From positions 124,001 to 188,000 of the forward strand of contig URZY01000001.1 of NCBI GenBank assembly GCA_900552495.1: a DNA stretch of 64,000 nt, written 5' to 3'. A program made the position numbers and the translations under genes. Numbering within the stretch: the first letter of the stretch is position 1; every line of letters begins with the position of its first letter. This document shows, piece by piece, positions 16,674-26,700 of the stretch. The stretch comes from an uncultured Mycoplasmatota bacterium (lineage in GTDB: Bacteria > Bacillota_I > Bacilli_A > RF39 > UBA660). Below the pieces are notes generated by a model. It searched no databases. It was not told the origin of the DNA and saw only the letters and a program-made list of their open reading frames with translations.

Positions 16674-17543
16674 ATGGTTTATAATTTTTCTGTTAACGAT
16701 AGAGCTTTTAATGCTATAAAAGAAGGAAGAAAAAAGTTTGAAAATCGTGTTACTAAGGTTGATGGTGATTTTGATTATTCAGTTATTGAAACAGGGGATT
16801 ATATTAAATTAACAAATTTTACCGGAGAAAAAATGGTAACAAAGGTACTTTATGTTCATTGGTATCAAAGTGCTGAAGAGTTATTACTAGTTGAGGGATG
16901 TGAAGAAACTTTATCTAGTACTAATGACTTTAATGAAGGAGTTAAAGCTTTACAAAGATTTTCTGGTTATAAAGAGGGTATTTTAAAGAATGGAATATTT
17001 TGTATTAGAATTGAACCAATTAATGTTTTGGGTATGAAGAAGTTATTGCTAGAAAGTTTGGAATGTGTTACGGAAATCGATGTTGATAAATATATTTATT
17101 GGCGAGATAGGGTGGCTAATGATATGGTAGATTCGGCTTGGCTGGGTGATATGAGTCGAGATGACATTTTATATTTGTTGAACAATGGTAGTAGAATTTG
17201 GATGTATTATCATAAAAATAATTTTGTTTGTTCGATGATGCTTATTCCGACAACAGAGGAAGATTTGAAGAAGTTTGGGTTGGCTGACGATTATTTGGAG
17301 ATTGTGGATTATGGTCCGATAATGGTAAATTCCAAATATCGTGGCAATGGTTTACAAAAACAAATGATTAAATATTTAGATAAATATGCTAAAGAAGTAG
17401 GATATAAGAAGGCTGTTGTAACAATTCATCCTGATAATTTATTGTCGATTGATAATTTGGTAGGAATGGGATTTAGGTTTATTGGTAAAAAGCAGTTTAA
17501 TAGAGGAATCAGAAATGTTTATTTGAAAGAATTGAATAATTAG
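16674..17543 (+). CDS. ASCH-like domain fused to GNAT acetyltransferase
   Basis: A 289-residue two-domain protein. Residues 1-115 resemble an ASCH/PUA-like domain (NDRAFNAIKEGRKKFENRV, then ETGDYIKLTNF), a fold usually associated with RNA or nucleotide-derived ligands. Residues about 120-289 are a GNAT acetyltransferase with the acyl-CoA loop VNSKYRGNGLQKQMIKYL and the HPDNLLSIDNLVGMGFRFIG ending. The fusion implies acetylation of a target recognised by the ASCH part, which is inference. It is two bases after the VOC gene, so co-transcribed. GAGGAG precedes the ATG. Confidence 0.75.
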   Translation: MVYNFSVNDRAFNAIKEGRKKFENRVTKVDGDFDYSVIETGDYIKLTNFTGEKMVTKVLYVHWYQSAEELLLVEGCEETLSSTNDFNEGVKALQRFSGYKEGILKNGIFCIRIEPINVLGMKKLLLESLECVTEIDVDKYIYWRDRVANDMVDSAWLGDMSRDDILYLLNNGSRIWMYYHKNNFVCSMMLIPTTEEDLKKFGLADDYLEIVDYGPIMVNSKYRGNGLQKQMIKYLDKYAKEVGYKKAVVTIHPDNLLSIDNLVGMGFRFIGKKQFNRGIRNVYLKELNN

Positions 17544-17628
17544 TGTCAAACTGACTGTTTAATTCTTTTCTTTGCTTTAATATTTACAATTTTGGTGTAT
17601 AATATTTTTGAAAGTAGAGGTTAGTATT

Positions 17629-18672
17629 ATGAATGATGACAAGACAAAATTAACTGATAATAGTATTAATGGAAATAAGGGTAATAATAGTGGAAAGAAG
17701 AATAGTTCTAATAGCAATAAAAGCAAAGTAAAGAAAAATAATAATAATAATAAAAATAGTAAAAATAATGTTTCTAAAAAGAATGATAATAATAAGGGTG
17801 AAAAGAATCAGTCTCAAGATTTAGAAAAAACTGGAGTTGTTGACTTGGTATTTGATGATGAACGGTTAGAAAAAACAGAACTGTTAGATGTTAGTTTTAT
17901 TAAAGAAGAAAAAAAGAAAAAAGATAGTGCTAGTGAAAAAATAGAGATTTTAGAACTTGAGGATTATAATTTAACTGAAGATAAGAAAAAAAATCCTCTT
18001 TTAATGTTTTTAATAGTTTTAGTGGCGTTTGTATTAGGTTTTATTTCAAATACTTTGTTTATAAAAGATGAAGTTCAAACAAAGATTAAAATAAAGAAAG
18101 AAGAAGTTGTAAGAAATGACGAGAATATTGTTTTTGTTGGTGATTCAATATTTGAGGGTTATGACATAGATAAGTATTTTAAAGGGAAACATGTTGTTAA
18201 TAGTGGAGTTTCTGGTAATACAACGATAAGTATTTTAGAGGATATGGAAAAAAGGATTTATCGTTATAATCCTTCAGAAGTTTTTTTACTTATTGGAACT
18301 AACGATTTTACGCATGATGATATTTCGAGGGAAGATACGGTTGTAAATATTGGTGAAATTATCGATAAAATAAAAGAAAACAGAGCTTATACAAAAATTA
18401 ATGTTTTGTCAATTTTACCAATTAATGATAGTAATGATGAAAAAATTAATATTGAAATGATTGGACGCCGTAATAATAAAGATATTAAAAAAATGAATAG
18501 TAGTATAGAAATTTTATGTGAGGAAAAAGGAGCTACTTTTATTGATGTATATAGTTTACTTGTTGATGAAGATGATAAATTAAAGATAGATTATACTCGT
18601 GAAGGATTGCATTTAACTAGTGATGGCTATAGTGCTATTACAAAAGAAATTAGTAAATATCTTGAAAAATAG
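17629..18672 (+). CDS. Membrane-anchored SGNH/GDSL hydrolase
   Basis: A 347-residue protein. Residues 1-65 are a Lys/Asn/Ser-rich, disordered cytoplasmic tail; an acidic linker and one membrane segment (about 123-146) follow. The rest is an extracytoplasmic SGNH esterase with block I VFVGDSIFEG (Ser), block II NSGVSGNTT (Gly), block III LLIGTND (Asn) and block V EGLHLTSDGY (His). Members of this fold remove or transfer acyl groups on wall polysaccharides or lipids; the target here is unknown. The start at 17629 follows GAGG; the TTG at 17608 has no site. Confidence 0.87.
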   Translation: MNDDKTKLTDNSINGNKGNNSGKKNSSNSNKSKVKKNNNNNKNSKNNVSKKNDNNKGEKNQSQDLEKTGVVDLVFDDERLEKTELLDVSFIKEEKKKKDSASEKIEILELEDYNLTEDKKKNPLLMFLIVLVAFVLGFISNTLFIKDEVQTKIKIKKEEVVRNDENIVFVGDSIFEGYDIDKYFKGKHVVNSGVSGNTTISILEDMEKRIYRYNPSEVFLLIGTNDFTHDDISREDTVVNIGEIIDKIKENRAYTKINVLSILPINDSNDEKINIEMIGRRNNKDIKKMNSSIEILCEEKGATFIDVYSLLVDEDDKLKIDYTREGLHLTSDGYSAITKEISKYLEK

Positions 18673-18732
18673 GTAGCTTTTTGATTTACAAAAATAGTAC
18701 GTGTCTAATTTCGACATTTTTCTTATTTGGTC

Positions 18733-18761
18733 TTGTAAAAGAGTTGCTTTGTTGTTATAAT
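18733..18761 (+). promoter_or_regulatory. Promoter of the first surface-fibre operon
   Basis: TTGTAA (18733-18738), 17 bases, then a perfect TATAAT (18756-18761), about 64 bases before the first TasA-like gene. Confidence 0.7.
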
Positions 18762-18824
18762 TAAATAAACATAGTAGGAAAGGTGGCAGGTGTTGGGACA
18801 ATATTATAAACAAGTGGTGAGAAT

Positions 18825-19520
18825 ATGAAAGGTAATGTTGAAGTACAGGCAAATAAAGTTTATAAACATAAGTTATTTACGCGTGTCGTGAAGATTGTGT
18901 TTTTGCTATTGTTGGTTATTCTTTCTGTTATATATTTGTTTTTATATATTGTGTACGATGGTGGTAGATTTACAGTTTCTTTAGATAAAAACTTGTCTAA
19001 TCGAAAGAATATATTCTTATCTGTTGATGGAAAAGCTGATTCTAAGACAAGGAAGTTATCAGCGGATACTATTGATTATATGGATAATATATCGATTAAG
19101 TGGTTGCCGAATAATTTGGATGAGGAAGCTGTAGGCGCACATAATGGTGATAACTATATTGCTTATACATTTCATGTAGTTAATGCTGGTGAGGAAGTTG
19201 TTAATTATTGGTATGAGATAGATATAGATGATACTATTAAGAATGTAGATGAAGCTATTCGTATAATGATTTACCGTAATGGTAAACCAACTGTTTATGC
19301 AAAGAAGAGCAAGAAGACGAAAAAAGCTGAACCTGATACTAAGATGTTTGTTTCTAAATCAATTGCTGTTTTAGAGCAAAGAAAGAAAATGAAACCGGGG
19401 ACTAAAGACAGATTTACGATTGTTGTCTGGGTTGAAGGTGATGATCCGGAGTGTTTAAATGACTTACTTGGTGGGGAAATCAAGATGCATATGGATATTA
19501 CGGAAGAACATATTAAATAG
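18825..19520 (+). CDS. Membrane-anchored TasA-like surface protein A
   Basis: A 231-residue protein with an N-terminal membrane segment (residues about 24-45) and a beta-rich exported domain. Its C-terminal block FTIVVWVEGDDPECLNDLLGGEIKMHMDI is matched in the next gene (MWIEGQDVDCENDASGGSISYNLQF), so the two are diverged paralogues. The pattern is W-x-E-G-x-D-x-x-C-x-N-D followed by GG. A Lys-rich loop (about 162-175) is peculiar to it. Such domains are typical of fibre or matrix subunits processed by SipW-type peptidases, but function here is inferred. The next gene follows after 14 bases. Confidence 0.75.
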   Translation: MKGNVEVQANKVYKHKLFTRVVKIVFLLLLVILSVIYLFLYIVYDGGRFTVSLDKNLSNRKNIFLSVDGKADSKTRKLSADTIDYMDNISIKWLPNNLDEEAVGAHNGDNYIAYTFHVVNAGEEVVNYWYEIDIDDTIKNVDEAIRIMIYRNGKPTVYAKKSKKTKKAEPDTKMFVSKSIAVLEQRKKMKPGTKDRFTIVVWVEGDDPECLNDLLGGEIKMHMDITEEHIK

Positions 19521-19534
19521 AAGGAGAAAAAAAT

Positions 19535-20539
19535 ATGACTAAGAAAGAAGTAAAAGAAAATCGTAGAAGAAAAAAGATATTTTTAGCAATTTTAATGGTT
19601 TTATTTACTGGAGTTTTATTAACTACAAGTACATATGCTTGGTTTACGGCTAATAAGACTGTAACAGTAAATCAAATTGATGTTAATGTTGCTGCTACTA
19701 ATGGATTGCAACTTTCAGTAGATGGTACTACTTGGAAGCCAGCTGTAACTCAAGAAGATATTCTTGGGGCAACAACTAAGTATGCTGCTGCAAAGAACCA
19801 AATTCCAGCAGGTAATAGTTCACCAGTTTCAACAATTGGTGCTATTAACGAATCAAACGGATTTATGAATATGTTTTTAGGATCTATTCAAGAATCTGGA
19901 GGAAAGAACATTTTAACAGCAGAGAAATCAGAGGAAACACATGGTACTGGTGGTGATTTCGTAGCATTTGATTTGTTCTTTAGAACAACTTCTGATACGC
20001 CAATTTATTTAACTAATGCTTCAAATGTTATTTATTCAAAAGGTCCTAATGGACTTCAAAATGCTTCAAGAGTTGCATTTGTAATGTCTGGTAATACAGC
20101 AGCTGGTAGTGATTTAGCTACAATTCAAGGAATGAAGGCTTCTACTGATTCAGAAGTAATTATTTGGGAACCAAATTCAGATGTTCATACAGCGACAGGT
20201 GTTAATAATGCTATTAACGAATATGGTAAGCCTGCAACTGAAGGTCCAGATGCAACTTACTTAGATTATGTTGGAGTTAAAGCTCCAATTGGTGCTGAAT
20301 TAAATATGCCAGTTAATTCAACAGATGGTGGATATTTCCAAGCCGTAACTCCAAAAATTATTACTAAAGCAGCTGGTATTGGAACTACTTTTGAAAAAGC
20401 TTTTGATTTAAAAGCAGGTGTTACAAAAGTAAGAGTTTATATGTGGATTGAAGGTCAAGATGTTGACTGTGAAAATGATGCATCTGGAGGATCAATTTCT
20501 TACAATCTTCAATTTAGTATGAATGCTGCGGCAGCTTAA
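19535..20539 (+). CDS. TasA-like major fibre subunit candidate
   Basis: A 334-residue exported protein. The Lys/Arg-rich N-terminus and hydrophobic core end in LLTTSTYAWFTANKTVTVNQ, the hallmark of SipW-processed TasA/camelysin-type subunits. The mature part is Ala/Thr/Gly-rich and ends with the W-x-E-G-x-D-x-x-C block shared with the upstream gene. A strong AGAAGGAGAAAAAA ribosome site and a perfect terminator behind it suggest high expression, as expected for a major structural subunit. Codons also look more regular than in the neighbours, for example repeated GCT and GGT. TasA family membership is by motif and context, not by full-length comparison. Confidence 0.8.
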   Translation: MTKKEVKENRRRKKIFLAILMVLFTGVLLTTSTYAWFTANKTVTVNQIDVNVAATNGLQLSVDGTTWKPAVTQEDILGATTKYAAAKNQIPAGNSSPVSTIGAINESNGFMNMFLGSIQESGGKNILTAEKSEETHGTGGDFVAFDLFFRTTSDTPIYLTNASNVIYSKGPNGLQNASRVAFVMSGNTAAGSDLATIQGMKASTDSEVIIWEPNSDVHTATGVNNAINEYGKPATEGPDATYLDYVGVKAPIGAELNMPVNSTDGGYFQAVTPKIITKAAGIGTTFEKAFDLKAGVTKVRVYMWIEGQDVDCENDASGGSISYNLQFSMNAAAA

Positions 20540-20554
20540 TTGAGATATTGATTT

Positions 20555-20585
20555 ATAAAGCCTTCAATGTTGAAGGCTTTTTATA
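20555..20585 (+). terminator. Strong terminator after the major subunit gene
   Basis: A perfect 11-bp inverted repeat, AAAGCCTTCAA / TTGAAGGCTTT, is followed by T. Confidence 0.93.
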
Positions 20586-20605
20586 TATTATATAGGTGGT
20601 GTGCT

Positions 20606-20770
20606 ATGAATAAAAATTTAGATTTAGAATTAGCCGGTTTAAATGACGAAGAACTTTTGGAATTATTTAATAAAATTGAGGAGCATCGTGCTTATTTAGA
20701 GGCAAGCATTATTGATTTGGCAGAAGAGAAAAAAGACGAGGAGGAGAAGAAAAATGAGTCTACTAAATGA
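20606..20770 (+). CDS. Small acidic helical protein, unknown
   Basis: A 54-residue protein beginning MNKNLDLELAGLNDEELLEL, with a coiled-coil middle and a Glu/Lys-rich tail. ATG 20606 follows GGTGGTG; the longer frame starting at 20567 would begin inside the terminator hairpin and has no ribosome site. It overlaps the next gene by 17 bases, so the two are coupled. Confidence 0.7.
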   Translation: MNKNLDLELAGLNDEELLELFNKIEEHRAYLEASIIDLAEEKKDEEEKKNESTK

Positions 20771-22427
20771 TATTTCGATTCTTAAAGAAATTGAAGTAGA
20801 TAAGAATCATATAGATAATTTTCCTTTGGAGTCTGAAAAAGGGACCAAAAAATTGCGTGAGAAATTTCACCGTAATGCTGTTAATGAAAGAAATAAATAT
20901 GTTGATAAGCAATTAAAAAGTTTTGGTTATTATTCGAGGCGTGTTTATTTAGAACTTGATTCTAGGTTAGAAAAAATAATGCCAATTAATAATGATGCAA
21001 TGTTTGAAGAAATGGATAAAACCATTAATAAATACGAAAATTTGGTTATTGAGATAAATGATAAGTTGGCTGTTTCTGTTAAATTAGGATTGGATATTTT
21101 ATTATCACGGATTACGGATACTATTTCTTTAGAAATGTTAAACAATAGTTTATCAGAGTTTATTGAAAAGTTTAAATTGGCAAATATTGTTCTTACAAGT
21201 GATGATTTTTCTTATTCAATGTTTACAAAAACTTATATGGATATGTATTTAGAGAATATTGGTAAGGAAGATTTTAAGGATACAGCTTCTGTATGTTTTG
21301 AAAAAGTTTATTTTGAATGTCCTAAGATAATTATGCATTTAAAAATGTGTTTACATAATATTATATTTAAGTATAGTGAGCAACTAAATAAGTATATGGA
21401 AGATAACATTTCAAAGACTTTGACTTTAGAAGAGATTGAGAGAAAACAAGTAATTCCGTTGTATTTACGCAGCAAAACAGAACTTATGTGGGCTATGGCT
21501 AAGGATCCGTTTAGAAATTTAGAACTTTTTCTAAGCAAAAAAGAAAATATTTCTGATTATGTAGTAAATTCCTTTACGAGAGAAAAGAAGTTCAATGTAT
21601 TTGCTTTGGGTGGAAGTTATAATTCTCTTAGTGAAGAAGCAAGAAAAAAATATGATGTGGTGATTAGAGATTTTTATGGAGTTCTTAATGAATTAAAAGA
21701 ATTTTATCGGTATGAGGTAATTTTAAAAGATTTAATTAAACGCTTTAAAGAAAAAGAAAATAGTAAGATAACCTACGAGCAAAAGAATAAAGAAGTAATT
21801 GAATGTGATAAGGTTCGCCAAAAACTATTAAAAGATTATTTTGGTGATAATAAGCCTAAATTCTTGGACTTTTTTCACAAAAAGGCGAAGAAAGATTCAA
21901 AGAAAGTTTCGATGCTTCATATTAATGAAGAATTAGTTAAATTAAATAAATTATATGAAGAATTAAATGATGTGGAATTTAATATGACTGTGGCAGACTC
22001 TTTAGATGATGCATCAAGTATTTATGATATATTCGAGGCAAGTTTACTTTCTTTTAGTTATATTGAAAAGATGTTCATTGAAACTTTTGGTGATGAGGAA
22101 GACTTTGTCCTTGAAAAGGAGTTTAAGAGATATATTAAATTTTTATTTAGTTCTTTTAATGACTTTTTGAGAAAAGTAAATGGGTTAGCTGATTATAATA
22201 TTACAGAGATTATTGCGGATAAATATAAAATTTTAGGTCTTAATGTTAGTGTTGATGATATTTCAAAAGAGAAGATTGATATGACTAGAGAGACTTTAAA
22301 TTTTATTATTAAATCCTTGTGTATTGAGGAAAGTAGTCTTGATAGCAGTAAAATGAATTATATTTGTAAGATTAAAGCAATTACTCCTCTCGAGGGATGG
22401 GAAATTGTTAATGAAGAAATTATATAA
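20754..22427 (+). CDS. Large helical cytoplasmic protein of the surface locus, unknown
   Basis: A 557-residue, charged and mostly alpha-helical protein without a signal or membrane segment. It begins MSLLNDISILKEIEVDKNHI after a GAGGAGGAGAAG site located inside the upstream small gene. Patterns include a DSRLEKIMPINNDAMFEEMDK segment (residues about 69-89) and coiled-coil stretches between 280 and 420. A terminator follows. It lies between the fibre subunit genes and the SipW-giant protein operon, which suggests an accessory role in that system; the family is not recognised. Confidence 0.8.
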   Translation: MSLLNDISILKEIEVDKNHIDNFPLESEKGTKKLREKFHRNAVNERNKYVDKQLKSFGYYSRRVYLELDSRLEKIMPINNDAMFEEMDKTINKYENLVIEINDKLAVSVKLGLDILLSRITDTISLEMLNNSLSEFIEKFKLANIVLTSDDFSYSMFTKTYMDMYLENIGKEDFKDTASVCFEKVYFECPKIIMHLKMCLHNIIFKYSEQLNKYMEDNISKTLTLEEIERKQVIPLYLRSKTELMWAMAKDPFRNLELFLSKKENISDYVVNSFTREKKFNVFALGGSYNSLSEEARKKYDVVIRDFYGVLNELKEFYRYEVILKDLIKRFKEKENSKITYEQKNKEVIECDKVRQKLLKDYFGDNKPKFLDFFHKKAKKDSKKVSMLHINEELVKLNKLYEELNDVEFNMTVADSLDDASSIYDIFEASLLSFSYIEKMFIETFGDEEDFVLEKEFKRYIKFLFSSFNDFLRKVNGLADYNITEIIADKYKILGLNVSVDDISKEKIDMTRETLNFIIKSLCIEESSLDSSKMNYICKIKAITPLEGWEIVNEEII

Positions 22428-22453
22428 AAAACTTTTTAAAAAAGTTTTTTTAT
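22425..22453 (+). terminator. Terminator
   Basis: AAAAAACTTTTT pairs with AAAAAGTTTTTT right after the stop at 22427; AT-only except one pair, so moderately weak. Confidence 0.65.
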
Positions 22454-22485
22454 TTTGTAGGAATTAATAGAATTTTGTCGATTGC

Positions 22486-22496
22486 TATGATATAAT
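22486..22496 (+). promoter_or_regulatory. Extended -10 promoter of the SipW-giant protein operon
   Basis: TATGATATAAT with a perfect TATAAT at 22491-22496, 30 bases before the SipW gene. Confidence 0.6.
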
Positions 22497-22526
22497 GAGG
22501 TATAAAGGATAGAATGGTGGATGTTT

Positions 22527-23774
22527 ATGACATATGTTAAAAGAGTATTAAAGTATTTAGCTTATAGTATATTAATTATTCTGGTTACTTTATGTGTTTA
22601 TACATTTGTGGTTACGGATGTTTTAAAGAAAGACTATGTTAATGTATTTGGATATACTTATTTTGTTGTATCTACAGGAAGTATGTCGGGTACAATTGAA
22701 GTTAATGATATCATTTTTGTTAAAATAACTGATGATGTGGAAAAAAATGATGTAGTTAGTTATGTAAATAAAAATGGTGATATCATTACACATAGATTAA
22801 TTCAAAAGGTAGGAGATAAATTAATTACTCAAGGTGACGTAAATAATGTGGCCGATGATCCTTTCGATAAAGAAGATTTAATTGGCGAGGTTAAGTTAGT
22901 TGTTTCACCAAGCTTTATATTAAAATCATTAGCAATATTTTTGATTTTATTTATTGCTGTATCACTTATTAATTTTGATAAGATTATAAAAAAATACGTA
23001 GTTGGAGAAGAAAATAAAGATTCAAAAGATACTGATGTGCCGGATGATATCTTTGCTAGTAAAAAGAATCGTAAAGAAGAAAAGTCAACTGGTTTAACGA
23101 TTAATATTCCAGTAGAAGAAATTGAGAAAATTCACGAAAGTCAAGAAAAAGAAGTTGATGATGATACAGAAATATTAGAACTTGAAGATGTTATTGATAT
23201 TGATAATAATAATATTATTACTAAAGAAAGAAATAATGCTAGGGAGAAAGAGCAAGAGTTATTGGAACAAATTAATAATTTGCTTAGAATAAAAAATAAT
23301 TCACTTACAACCGCTAAGATTAATAAGAAATGGTTAGCAAAGTATCAGTTTGTATATAAAGTGGCCAATATTTTATTGCTTAACGATATGGCATCATTAG
23401 ATGAGGCTATTAATCATCCAACTTTTAAAGAAATTTATGATTATGATCTGGAAAAGGCTGGACTTTATGAAAATTTACGAAATAAGATATATGATATGCC
23501 AATATATATATTTCTAAGAATTTTGGCTTTTGCCGTTTTATATAATGATGAAGAGTTTTTTGATGGAATATTTAAAATTATGAAATATAAGATTCAAATT
23601 GATAAGCATGGTTATTTTAAAGAAGTTAAGAAAAATGACACTTATGGAAAGAAACAATTGAAGTTATTGATTTCTTTTATGAAGAAGATTTCTTTAAAAT
23701 ATGATAATAAGAATGTTTTTGAATTGGAAAGAATAGAGAAACTTGTTAAATTAAAAAATTATGCAAATAATTAG
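22527..23774 (+). CDS. SipW-type signal peptidase I with long cytoplasmic extension
   Basis: A 415-residue membrane protease of the ER-like SipW class that uses a Ser-His dyad. Catalytic S52 lies in STGSMSGTIEVND and H89 in ITHRLI. Membrane segments are at about 10-30 and 135-152. After the second there is a cytoplasmic tail of some 260 residues: an acidic linker, then a helical domain (NLLRIKNNSLTTAKINKKWL onward). SipW proteins normally end soon after the second helix, so the tail is unusual. ATG 22527 is preferred because GGTGG is 6 bases upstream. The giant exported protein starts 12 bases after it and is the obvious substrate. Confidence 0.9.
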   Translation: MTYVKRVLKYLAYSILIILVTLCVYTFVVTDVLKKDYVNVFGYTYFVVSTGSMSGTIEVNDIIFVKITDDVEKNDVVSYVNKNGDIITHRLIQKVGDKLITQGDVNNVADDPFDKEDLIGEVKLVVSPSFILKSLAIFLILFIAVSLINFDKIIKKYVVGEENKDSKDTDVPDDIFASKKNRKEEKSTGLTINIPVEEIEKIHESQEKEVDDDTEILELEDVIDIDNNNIITKERNNAREKEQELLEQINNLLRIKNNSLTTAKINKKWLAKYQFVYKVANILLLNDMASLDEAINHPTFKEIYDYDLEKAGLYENLRNKIYDMPIYIFLRILAFAVLYNDEEFFDGIFKIMKYKIQIDKHGYFKEVKKNDTYGKKQLKLLISFMKKISLKYDNKNVFELERIEKLVKLKNYANN

Positions 23775-23786
23775 GAGGGATTGTAG

Positions 23787-26700
23787 GTGGCTCGTAAACG
23801 TATACTAAAAGATAAATTAGTTGTTTACATTTTAAGTGCATTGCTTGTTGTTATGGCTTCTTTTGCTGTTGTTAATGTACTTGGTAGCTACTTCTCTTTA
23901 GGTGATCCAGATGTGGTTAAATGGGATGGAGTTAGTGTTTCTTCGTCTTTTTCAAGTGGAAATGGAACTAAGAGTAATCCTTATATAATTAAGAGTGGTG
24001 AGGATCTTTTATATTTTAAAAATTTAATTGAAGGATTAAATTCGGAAACTTATAACCAACTTTATTATCAATTAGGTAGTGACATTGATTTAGGTGATAA
24101 TGAATTTGGGTCGATTGGTATTGTTGATGGAGAAATAGAAAGAGTATTTAAAGGAAATTTTGATGGTAATGGTTATACTATTAAGAATGTTAAAGTAACT
24201 GGAAATACGCTTAATAATTATGAGATGTATGGTCTTTTCTCCATATTAGATGGAGGAAGCGTTACAAATGTTAATTTAGAGAATTTTGATATTTATCCAG
24301 TACAAAATAAAGTACCGTTAAAAGTTGGAGTAATTGCTTCGGAAGTTAGAGCTTCAAGTAGTATTTGGAATGTTTCAATAATAAAGAGTGATATTAATTT
24401 AGAGGGAGCCTCAGAAGATAATGCTAGTAAAATAGGTGGTATTTCGGGGGAAATTTTAGGGGAAACCACTGTTAAAAATGTATATATTAATTTGAATTTA
24501 ACTTCTAAATATAGTAGCGGTTTAGCAAAAATAAGTCATACAATTTCTTCATCTTTGTCTAATATTGTTGTTGATGTAGAGGCTGGTAGCCTGATGGCTG
24601 ATGTTGCTTGGAATTATGTTGTTAGTAATAATGATAGTATAATTGATCCTTTATATGAAGTCACTGTTAATAATGGTGAATTGGTAATTAAAGAGGGAAA
24701 TAATACCATTGCAAGCGATAGTTTGATAACTAACTTGGATGAAGGTATTACAGGTGATTTTTATTGGGCAGAGGAAAATGGTGTTTTAAAACTATTTCGA
24801 GTATTGGCAGAAGAGTCTATTATGCCAGCTGTTAATTTTGCATTTGGAAATTCTGTCTTAGTAGAACATGAAACTGGAGTTGTTGGTGATACTGCATATT
24901 TGAATGATTTGGAAAGCGATTATTATAATTATATTGGTCAAAATTATACTTGGCAGAATTTTAGTACGTCTTTACCAGATGGAACTAATAGAGGATATTA
25001 TGGTACTCACAATTTAGTTAAAACTTTTATTCAGTATAATGGTAGTGATCCAAGTCTTGTTGATACAACGGGATATGTTAGTTTGGATGAGCAAGTAAGT
25101 AATTTTAATTATTATAAGTATTATGTTTTAGACGATGGCTATATTACAGTAGAGTTAATGGATAATCCGTACGCAGATCGTCCTGATGATAAAGCGTTCG
25201 GTGGTTGGGTTAGTGATTATCCTGGAGTTAAAATTTGGTTTGATAGTGAAATTCATACATATTTTGCTAAAATACCGGTTAGTGATGTTAGTAAAACAGT
25301 AAATATCATTTTTCATGCTAGATGGGTTCCTGCAACAGTGGGAACAGTTACTTCAGCTAGTAGCTCTAATTATAGTAATGCTTTTAATGAGTTAGAAGAT
25401 CGAGGTTTTAAGCAATTTGAAGGTAGTTATGAGGTTAGTGAAGATATAACTTCGTTATGGTATAAAACAGAAGTTTCGTATAATGGTGCAATTCCTCGTG
25501 AGAGATATGATGAGAATTTAGAGTATCATTATGATTCACGAAACTCAAGATGTAGTCAGACAACTTGTGTTTATTATATGAGAAATGGAAATAGTGAGTA
25601 TTTTAATGGTCGAGATTATTATGAAGAAGTAATTACAGATGATACTGATCGTACATTAATAAAAAAGGATGTTTCTATTGTAGCTACTTTTAAGGATCTT
25701 GTTAATGGAGAATCTGCAGCCGGTTATTACGTTCAAAAGACTTTATTAAGGGGGATGTCAGTAGTAGGATATTATGATAGTAATGGTAATTATATGGATA
25801 GTGGAACATGTAATTCAACAAGCTGTACATATTATGAATTACTACAAGCTACTGATGAGAATGGAAATCCTAATATTGTGGATGTATATAATAATACTTA
25901 TTATTGGTTAATTAATCGTGATACAAATATTTTATTTATTAATACGACAGCAACTATTACTACTAATTTTTGGAATTCATCAGCTAATGATAAACCAATG
26001 ACAATTACTGGGATGCATAATGGCCGCGAGGTAGTAGCAACTTTTAATATGAGTAGTGCTAACGCGTCAGTTAGTGCTAAAGATGATTTAAGAATAGAAT
26101 ATGTTCGCTTATATAATGCTAGTAGACCTAGTGATAGAACTCCAAGTAGTAGTACAAGTACTTATATTTCTGGGTCAATAAAAGGTAACTATCATAATTT
26201 AAAAATTGGTCGGGGAATTATTCGTAACGGAAGTTATTTAACGGCTCAGGCAGTTATTGGAGGAACTAATAGTTCAACAGGAACGAGTAGTAATCCGACG
26301 AAGTATCGTTTGATTATAGAATCTGGTTATTATAATAATATTGGTGTTGTTGCTGGAGCAATAGGAAGTAGGACAGTATATGTTGATGCAACAGCAATTT
26401 ATGCTAGTGACTTTGATCGTGCTATTGGTGAGGAAAATATTGAGTTAATGGAAGTTACTCAAACGGCAGCTGGTTCTTGGGGTGGAAATGTTACTTCAAC
26501 TAAGACGGGTATTACGACAATTGTTAAATATGGTTCTTTTGGGACTGATAAAGATGAATATACATATGGTATTTATGTTGCGGCTTTAAATGGTGGTACG
26601 CATAGTGCTGTTAGAACGATTACTGTTGAAGGCGGTTATATTTATAATTTAATTGGTGGACCGTGTGTTTCCTCAAATAGAGGAAATGTTAATGATATTT

